This document shows positions 58,822 through 64,000 of a DNA stretch of 64,000 nucleotides, in pieces (position 1 is the first letter of the stretch; each line of letters begins with the position of its first letter). The notes below the pieces were generated by a model. It did no database searches. It had not been told where the DNA came from and saw only the letters and a list, made by a program, of their open reading frames with translations. Source of the DNA: Micromonospora lupini str. Lupac 08 (GTDB taxonomy: Bacteria > Actinomycetota > Actinomycetes > Mycobacteriales > Micromonosporaceae); NCBI RefSeq assembly GCF_000297395.2, contig NZ_HF570108.1, forward strand, positions 757,685-821,684, given 5' to 3'. The position numbers and the translations under genes are program-made.

Positions 58822-59604
58822 TCAGGCCCGGCGGGGCCGCCGGGTCAGCGCGAAGCCGACCACCCCGGCCACCGCGGCGAGCACGCCGCCGATGCCGGTC
58901 CAGATCCACCGCGAGCCGAGATCCGGCAGCCAGTCCGCCGGCGAGTCCCCCTCGTCGGCGGCCTCCGGGTCGGGCGTCGGTACGGCGTTGAGCACCGTCC
59001 CCGCCTTCGTGTTCGGCACCAGTGGCGCGGCCAGTTCACCGTCGTCGGCCGAGGCGCCCCGGTCCGCGACGACGCCGACCAGCAGGTCCACGTCGACGGG
59101 CGCGCCCAGATCCGGTTCGGGCAGGTCGATGACGGAGAGCCGGACGACGTACGTGCCGGGCAGCGGGTCGGCCGACCACGGCTCCGCCCAGGGGCGCACC
59201 TCGCGCAGTGTGCAGCCCAACGCCACGCTCGACGCCTTGCCGTCCACCGTCGGGGTCTGCGCCCCGGCGGTGCACGCCTGCCGTCGGCGCAGCCCGTCGA
59301 ACACGTCCACGGTCCAGGTGGAGGCGCCGCTGCGTGCCTTCGGGAAGGTGACGGTGGCGCTGATCTCGTGCACCTGCCCGGCGGTCGCCGTGAACGACCA
59401 GTAGAGGTGGTCGCCGACCGAGGCGTCCACCCGCACCGGCTGGCCGGCGGTGATCGGGGTGGCGGTGAGGAACGAGGTGCCGGCCCGGGTCACCGGCGTG
59501 GCGCCCGGAGACGGGGTGGGGGCGGCCACGGCCGCCACGGGCAGCAGCGCGGCCCCACCGGCGGCGAGCAGCGCCGCCAGCGACCGGAACAGTGCGGTAC
59601 GCAT
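58822..59604 (-). CDS. secreted membrane-anchored protein coupled to VWA protein
   Basis: The 260-residue protein has a signal peptide (residues 1-27), an extracellular beta-rich domain with two cysteine-bearing segments (RRQACTAGAQTPTV ... VALGCTLREVRPW) and a C-terminal helix (about 232-252) followed by TRRPRRA. Function unknown. Its ATG at 59604 overlaps the stop of the VWA gene as TGATG, so it is translated by coupling; it probably forms a complex with the VWA protein at the cell surface. Confidence 0.8.
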   Translation of the reverse strand: MRTALFRSLAALLAAGGAALLPVAAVAAPTPSPGATPVTRAGTSFLTATPITAGQPVRVDASVGDHLYWSFTATAGQVHEISATVTFPKARSGASTWTVDVFDGLRRRQACTAGAQTPTVDGKASSVALGCTLREVRPWAEPWSADPLPGTYVVRLSVIDLPEPDLGAPVDVDLLVGVVADRGASADDGELAAPLVPNTKAGTVLNAVPTPDPEAADEGDSPADWLPDLGSRWIWTGIGGVLAAVAGVVGFALTRRPRRA

Positions 59605-60899
59605 CAGTTCTCCCTCCAGGTGGCGACCCACCAGCGGGTGAGCAGGCCGGCGATCAGGCCGGTGAGCAGGCCGGCCACGGTGAGCAGGGCGAGCAGCACC
59701 CAGCCCCGGCCGAGGTCGGGCCCGTCCGGGGCCCCGGCGGCGGCGACCACGTCGATGGTCAGCTCCACCGGCATGCCGGGCGTCGCCGCGGTGCCCGGGC
59801 GTGCGGCGAACGAGTTGCTCACCACCAGGCAGACGGTGGTGGGCTCGACGACGGGCGTCGAGGGCTCGGCGGTCGCGTTGTCGTCGTCGCCGGCGTCCTC
59901 GTCGTCGGCCGTGGCCGACCAGCGCAGACCGGCGGAGAGCACGTCGGCCCGGCCGCTGCCGGCGTCCGCGCCACGGACCAGTTCCCGGCCGTCGGCTGCG
60001 GTGGCCCGCAGCAGCACCCCGTAGTCCCGGTTCACCGGCCGGTCCAGCGCCATGCTCACCGACGCGCGCAGCTCCTGCCCGGGGCGTACGGGCACCCGGT
60101 AGTAGCGGTGCTCGGAGAACGCCTCCCGGTCGGCGTACACGCCGGGGGCGAGCAGGGGCGCGGAGTCGCAGGCGTCCGCGCCGCCGACCACGGTCGGGGC
60201 CCGGGTGTGGGTGTCACCGGCACGCTCGACGAGCTGTTTGATCCGGCCCGTCAGCTCGTCGGCGCTCTGCGCGGCGGTGTAGGTGCCTCCGGTCGCCGCG
60301 GCGATGCAGAGCAACTGGCGGCGTACCTTCTCGTCCGGCGCGAGACCGAGCGTGTCGACGACCAGGCTGGTGCCCTGCGCGGCGAGTTCCCGGGCCACCT
60401 GGCACGGGTCCGGTGGCGCGCAGGTGTCCTCCCCGTCGGTGATCAGCACGATCCGCCGGGTGGTGGCGCCGGTGCCCAGGTCCTGCGCGGCGGAGCGCAG
60501 CGCGAGCCCGACCGGGGTGAACCCGGTCGGTCGGAGCGTCGCGACCGCCGCCTTGGCCCGGGTCCGGTCGACCGGCCCGACCGGCACGATCTGCTGGGTG
60601 TCCTGGCAGCCGACCTTCTTGTCCTTGCCCTTGTAGGTCGCGCCGAGCACCCGGATGCCGAGCTGGGTCTCCTCCGGCAGCGCGTCCACCACGTCGTTGA
60701 ACGCCTGCTGGGCCACCGAGATCCGGCTGCGCCCGTCGATGTCCGCGGCCCGCATCGAGCCGCTGACGTCGAGCACCAGCTCGACCCGGGGCGGCTCGGC
60801 CGCCTGCTCCTCGTCGGCCGCCGCCGGGACCGGCCCGGTCAGCGCGGTGGTCGCCAGCAGTCCGAGGAGGACGGCCGCCGATCGTCTGAAGTTGATCAC
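59604..60899 (-). CDS. VWA-domain extracellular protein
   Basis: The 431-residue protein has a signal peptide, a von Willebrand factor A domain starting LVLDVSGSMRAAD (MIDAS motif D-x-S-x-S) with later TGFTPVGLAL and ITDGEDTC, a second beta domain with GVYADREAFSEHRYYRVPVRPGQ, and a C-terminal helix (about 400-425). MIDAS residues look intact, so it should bind a metal and a partner. GTG 60899 gives a clean signal peptide; GTG 60923 is in frame. A TACACT box eight bases upstream hints at a leaderless transcript. Confidence 0.85.
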   Translation of the reverse strand: MINFRRSAAVLLGLLATTALTGPVPAAADEEQAAEPPRVELVLDVSGSMRAADIDGRSRISVAQQAFNDVVDALPEETQLGIRVLGATYKGKDKKVGCQDTQQIVPVGPVDRTRAKAAVATLRPTGFTPVGLALRSAAQDLGTGATTRRIVLITDGEDTCAPPDPCQVARELAAQGTSLVVDTLGLAPDEKVRRQLLCIAAATGGTYTAAQSADELTGRIKQLVERAGDTHTRAPTVVGGADACDSAPLLAPGVYADREAFSEHRYYRVPVRPGQELRASVSMALDRPVNRDYGVLLRATAADGRELVRGADAGSGRADVLSAGLRWSATADDEDAGDDDNATAEPSTPVVEPTTVCLVVSNSFAARPGTAATPGMPVELTIDVVAAAGAPDGPDLGRGWVLLALLTVAGLLTGLIAGLLTRWWVATWREN

Positions 60900-60986
60900 G
60901 GCCGGCAGTGTAGTGAAATCCACTTTGGATGATCATTGGGGTGGTTGGTCGTCCCGGATGGCCGGGGACGCGCGGACCCGGCCGGG

Positions 60987-61352
60987 TCAGACGGGCGGGT
61001 CGAGCAGCGCGACGAGCCGCTTCGGCGCGATCTCCCGGTACGCGTCCCGGCACAACTCGTCGATCTCGGCCCAGTCGACGTCGCCGTCGAGCCGTACGCC
61101 GAGCCACCCCCGACCGCCGACGTAGGGCGGGCGGAAGAAGCGGGCCGGGTCGGCGGCGGTCAGCTCCGCCTGGGCGCCGGTCGGCGCGGCGCACCACAGG
61201 TGGGGAAAGTCGTTCTGGTGGTGCCCGTCGGCGTGCAGGGTGACGAACACGCTCTTGTCCCGGACGAACCAGGTCGGTGACCCGTGGCTGGGGCGCTCGG
61301 TCACCTCGGGCAGCGCGAGGCAGATCGCCCGGACCCGTTCCAGCAGCTCCAC
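60987..61352 (-). CDS. MmcQ/YjbR family protein
   Basis: The 121-residue protein is a YjbR-like member: ICLALPEVTERPSHGSPTWFVRDKSVFVTLH at the start, then PPYVGGRGWLGVRLDGDVDWAEIDELCRDAYREIAPKRL at the end. The family has a CyaY-like DNA-binding fold of unknown function. It lies 87 bases upstream of the VWA gene. The other side is a large gap with a candidate small RNA. Confidence 0.9.
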   Translation of the reverse strand: MELLERVRAICLALPEVTERPSHGSPTWFVRDKSVFVTLHADGHHQNDFPHLWCAAPTGAQAELTAADPARFFRPPYVGGRGWLGVRLDGDVDWAEIDELCRDAYREIAPKRLVALLDPPV

Positions 61353-61564
61353 GGCACCCCGCCTCCCGTCCCGGTCGCGACGCCCACCACGGCGAGCCTA
61401 GTGCGTCGGGCCGTCTGGCCGGCAGCCCTCGTCGGCAGTTCTCGTCGGTGTCGCGGCGGCCGGTTCGGGGCGCTGGGTCCACGCCGGGTCACCCTCGGTC
61501 AACTGCTGAATGACAAGTATCGGCCCGGCCGGTATCCGTCGGAAATCTGACCCAAGTTGACCCG

Positions 61565-61700
61565 TTGTGCCGGTGGTGCGCGGTGGTTAAGCTCTTCATG
61601 CGCGCCCCAATCGCCCGCTTCCCCCGTGGCAGGCGATCGGGGCGCGCGTCTTTGTGTAAGAGGTCGGGCCCGCACGCGAGACGCGTGCGGGCCCGATTTC
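61565..61700 (+). ncRNA. candidate small RNA with two hairpins
   Basis: In the 381-base gap between two minus-strand genes a promoter-like TTGTGC (61565-61570), 17-base spacer and TAAGCT (61588-61593) precede a 16-bp hairpin with one mismatch (61600-61615 with 61632-61647, then TCTTTGTGT), and then a perfect 15-bp hairpin (61664-61678 with 61682-61696, then TTT). The second hairpin could also terminate the convergent mannosyltransferase gene. A transcript of about 100 bases is plausible but unproven. I see nothing coding in 61353-61733. Confidence 0.4.
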
Positions 61701-61733
61701 CGTCGCGCTGTGCGGCGCGTCGCCTGCCGGTGC

Positions 61734-63443
61734 TTATATCCAGCGACCGTCGAGCCACATTCGGGACAGCCAGTCCGAGTACGGGATCAGCCGGCCCACG
61801 AAGATCGGATAGAAGTACGCGAAGCACAGCGCCACCAGCAGCACGTACGCCCCGGCCGCGACGCTGCCCACCAGCCGGCGTTCGTAGCCGGCGTCGCCGG
61901 GCACCAGGGCGGCCATCTCACCCACGTCACCCCCGGCCGGGGCGATCAGCGCGCCGAGCACGTACACCACGGCCAGCACCAGGAACGGCAGCGCCGGCGC
62001 GACGTAGAACGAGAACATCGTCCGACCGTCGAGGGCGAACCAGAACCAGGGCAGCAGTCCGGCGGCCACGGTGAGCAGGATCGCGCCGGCCCGCCAGTCG
62101 CGCCGGGCCACGCCCAGCCAGACCAGCGCCACCAGGGCGGGCAGGAACGACCACCAGAGCAGCGGGGTGCCGAGCAGCAGGATCTCCGACGCGCAGGTCG
62201 GTGCGCCGCAGGCGCCGTCGCCGGACCAGTGGAACGCCACCGGCCGCCCGAGCAGCAGCCACTGCCACGGCCACGACTGGTACTTGTGCGGATCGTCGAG
62301 CTGGGCGTGGAAGCCGTACGCCGCGCGGTGGTACTCGAAGAGGTTGACCAGTGGGCCGATCACCGGGGTGTCGCTGAGCGGGGCGCTCGGGTAGGCCGAC
62401 GCCAGCCGGTAGTAGCCGTCGTCGCTGAGCAGCCACCCCGACCAGGTGGCGAGGTAGGTGCCGACCATCAGCACGCCGGCCAGCACCAGCCAGGGCACCT
62501 CGTCGAGCAGGGTGTCGCGCCAGGGCCGGCGGACGCCCGCCGAGCGACGGGCGCCGACCTCCCAGAGAACCACAAGCAGCGCGAAGGCCGGCACGAAGTA
62601 CAGAGCGCTCCACTTGACCGCGCAGGCGCAGCCGATCAGCACGCCGGCGGCGAGCCGCCACCACGGCCACGTACGCCAGCCGGTCGGCGGGCGGCCGGCA
62701 CGGCCCGGCAGGCTCGGGTCGAGCCCGTCGTCCAGGGCGCGCGCCCAGCGCCGGCGTCGGGAGTCCCGGTCGAGCACCAGCGCGCCGAAGGCGGCCAGCA
62801 CGAAGAACAGCAGGAAGATGTCGAGCAGCGCCGCGCGCGACAGCACCAGGTGGAACCCGTCCAGCGCGAGCAGCAGGCCGGCCGCGCAGCCGAGCACAGT
62901 CGAGCGGAACAGCCGCCGGCCGATGCGGACCAGCAGCAGCACCGACAGCGTGCCGATCACGGCCGCCGAGAACCGCCAGCCGAACTCCGGCGCGGTGGTG
63001 AACAGGTGCCCGCCGACGGAGACCTTCGAGTCGGCGTCCTGATAGCCGAAGGCCCACTCGCCGACGCCGATCAGCCACTTGCCCAGCGGGGGGTGCACCA
63101 CGTACGACGGGCCGTTGTCCTTGTAGTTCCACTCGACGCCCCGGCTGATCAGCCCGTACGCGTCCTTGGCGTAGTACGTCTCGTCGAAGATCTTGCCCTT
63201 GGGGCTGGACAGGCCCACGAAGCGCAGGATCGCGGCGATGGCCACCACCACGGCGGTGGCGAGCCACGAGAACGGGTCCATCCGGGCGTCGACGGTGGCG
63301 AACCGGCGACGGACCACGGCGGACACCCCCCCGCCGTCGGCACGTGGTGCCGTCGGGTCCTGGCCAGGGCTGGGCTCGCCGGTCACCTCGACCGTGTCAG
63401 CCGGGTCGGCGCTCGGGCTCTGCGCTGTCGACGCACTCGTCAC
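61734..63443 (-). CDS. pmt: dolichyl-phosphate-mannose-protein mannosyltransferase family
   Basis: This 569-residue polytopic GT39 enzyme transfers mannose from polyprenyl-phosphate mannose to exported proteins at the membrane. After a disordered N-terminus, it has the DE-motif loop FDETYYAKDAYGL (about residues 87-99), HPPLGKWLIGVGEWAFG, and about ten to eleven helices. It is divergent from rsmI with 84 bases between, the same arrangement as Rv1002c/Rv1003. ATG 63443 is the start. Its likely substrates include the secreted proteins encoded nearby, but that is inference. Confidence 0.92.
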   Translation of the reverse strand: MTSASTAQSPSADPADTVEVTGEPSPGQDPTAPRADGGGVSAVVRRRFATVDARMDPFSWLATAVVVAIAAILRFVGLSSPKGKIFDETYYAKDAYGLISRGVEWNYKDNGPSYVVHPPLGKWLIGVGEWAFGYQDADSKVSVGGHLFTTAPEFGWRFSAAVIGTLSVLLLVRIGRRLFRSTVLGCAAGLLLALDGFHLVLSRAALLDIFLLFFVLAAFGALVLDRDSRRRRWARALDDGLDPSLPGRAGRPPTGWRTWPWWRLAAGVLIGCACAVKWSALYFVPAFALLVVLWEVGARRSAGVRRPWRDTLLDEVPWLVLAGVLMVGTYLATWSGWLLSDDGYYRLASAYPSAPLSDTPVIGPLVNLFEYHRAAYGFHAQLDDPHKYQSWPWQWLLLGRPVAFHWSGDGACGAPTCASEILLLGTPLLWWSFLPALVALVWLGVARRDWRAGAILLTVAAGLLPWFWFALDGRTMFSFYVAPALPFLVLAVVYVLGALIAPAGGDVGEMAALVPGDAGYERRLVGSVAAGAYVLLVALCFAYFYPIFVGRLIPYSDWLSRMWLDGRWI

Positions 63444-63527
63444 CCGGCGATCGTAGGCTGCCAGGGTGTCGTGTGGCGCCCGTCGTCCCTGATACCGGTA
63501 TTCGCTGTCGATGAAGGAGACGATGTC

Positions 63528-64000
63528 GTGGGTGAAATGTCCGAAGCTGGGCGCCTGATCCTGCTCGGTGCCCCGCTCGGCAACCCCGCCGACGCCTCGG
63601 CCCGGTTCCGGGAGGTGCTGGCCAGCGCCGACGTGGTGGCCGCCGAGGACACCCGCCGCCTCACCCGGCTGGCCCGTGACCTCGACATCACGGTCGGAGG
63701 CCGGATCGTCTCCTATTTCGAGGGCAACGAGGAACGGCGTACTCCCGAACTCGTCGAGGTCATCCTCGGCGGGTACGCGGTGGCGCTGGTGACCGACGGC
63801 GGCATGCCGAGCGTCTCCGACCCGGGTTACCGGCTGGTCCGGGCCGCGCTGGACGTCGGGGCGCCGGTCACCGTCGCGCCCGGGCCCAGCGCCGTGACCA
63901 CAGCCCTCGCCGTCTCCGGGCTGCCCTGTGACCGGTTCTGCTTCGAGGGGTTCCTGCCCCGCAGTGGGAGCGCCCGCCGGTCCCGGCTGCGCGCCCTCGC
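63528..64000 (+). CDS. rsmI: 16S rRNA 2'-O-methyltransferase RsmI (3' end beyond window)
   Basis: RsmI methylates the 2'-O of C1402 in 16S rRNA. The 157 residues present show the family features: LILLGAPLGNPADASARF (canonical GNP.D), VAAEDTRRLTRLARDLDI, VSYFEGNEERRTPELV and the SAM-site segment VTDGGMPSVSDPGYRLV (canonical DAGTPLISDPG). GTG 63528 has AAGGAG nine bases upstream; ATG 63537 is in frame. The gene runs off the right edge and is divergent from pmt. Confidence 0.93.
   Translation, partial: MGEMSEAGRLILLGAPLGNPADASARFREVLASADVVAAEDTRRLTRLARDLDITVGGRIVSYFEGNEERRTPELVEVILGGYAVALVTDGGMPSVSDPGYRLVRAALDVGAPVTVAPGPSAVTTALAVSGLPCDRFCFEGFLPRSGSARRSRLRAL

Noticed and set aside
1..64000. Insertion sequences or prophage
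   Set aside because: No transposase, integrase, or phage structural motif was seen in any frame I read.

Overview
The window is a very GC-rich, densely coded chromosomal segment of an actinomycete. Gene content, gene order and dispersed palindromes suggest Micromonosporaceae, most likely Micromonospora or a close relative; this is inferred from content, not from any search. It is mostly core genome. I see no phage, insertion sequence, CRISPR array or large biosynthetic cluster.

Region 1 (1-11.7 kb): the 3' part of korA runs off the left edge. It is followed by a secreted surface protein, an orphan nuoA, a FolP2-type dihydropteroate synthase paralogue, a DivIVA-domain protein with an apparent frameshift, an SRPBCC protein, DNA-3-methyladenine glycosylase I, a DUF1800/DUF1501 Tat pair, and a PaaX regulator with an enoyl-CoA hydratase.

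Region 2 (11.8-25.7 kb): DUF3117, leucyl aminopeptidase, an O-methyltransferase, HtrA, TatB, Mrp, a DUF1003 protein and an MgtE/CBS protein. Together with folP2, the DivIVA-domain gene and tag this matches, from memory, the order of Mycobacterium tuberculosis Rv1207-Rv1232c, but without sigE-rseA. PhzF, a HAD hydrolase, a DMT transporter, an SDR and a CitE-like lyase follow.

Region 3 (25.7-46 kb): more accessory genes. Three genes that fit the ethylmalonyl-CoA pathway (lyase at 24.7 kb, acyl-CoA dehydrogenase at 28.0 kb, MaoC-type hydratase at 34.4 kb) lie apart rather than in an operon. There is also an Rv2578c-type radical SAM protein with an abnormal AT-rich codon patch, a DCC/HTTM pair, thioredoxin, an ECF sigma factor coupled to a membrane partner, PHP and MarC proteins, a RecB-like nuclease, an MpaB-type protein and a Fur regulator.

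Region 4 (46-64 kb): FmdB, 5-formyl-THF cyclo-ligase, a diguanylate cyclase, galU, glp (gephyrin/MoeA-like), rimJ-type acetyltransferase, glpR/sepX and tRNA-Ala(CGC), then accessory secreted proteins, a phosphopantetheinyl transferase, a VWA pair, YjbR, protein O-mannosyltransferase and the 5' part of rsmI. The core genes match Rv0991c-Rv0996 and Rv1002c-Rv1003, so two blocks that are separate in M. tuberculosis are joined here. The galU-glp-rimJ-glpR run is the known actinobacterial cell-division locus.

Non-coding points of interest are three related imperfect palindromes (16.6, 46.3 and 54.2 kb), two of them beside short tandem arrays; two perfect DnaA-box-like 9-mers at 46.2 kb; a possible small RNA at 61.6 kb; and several strong hairpin terminators.
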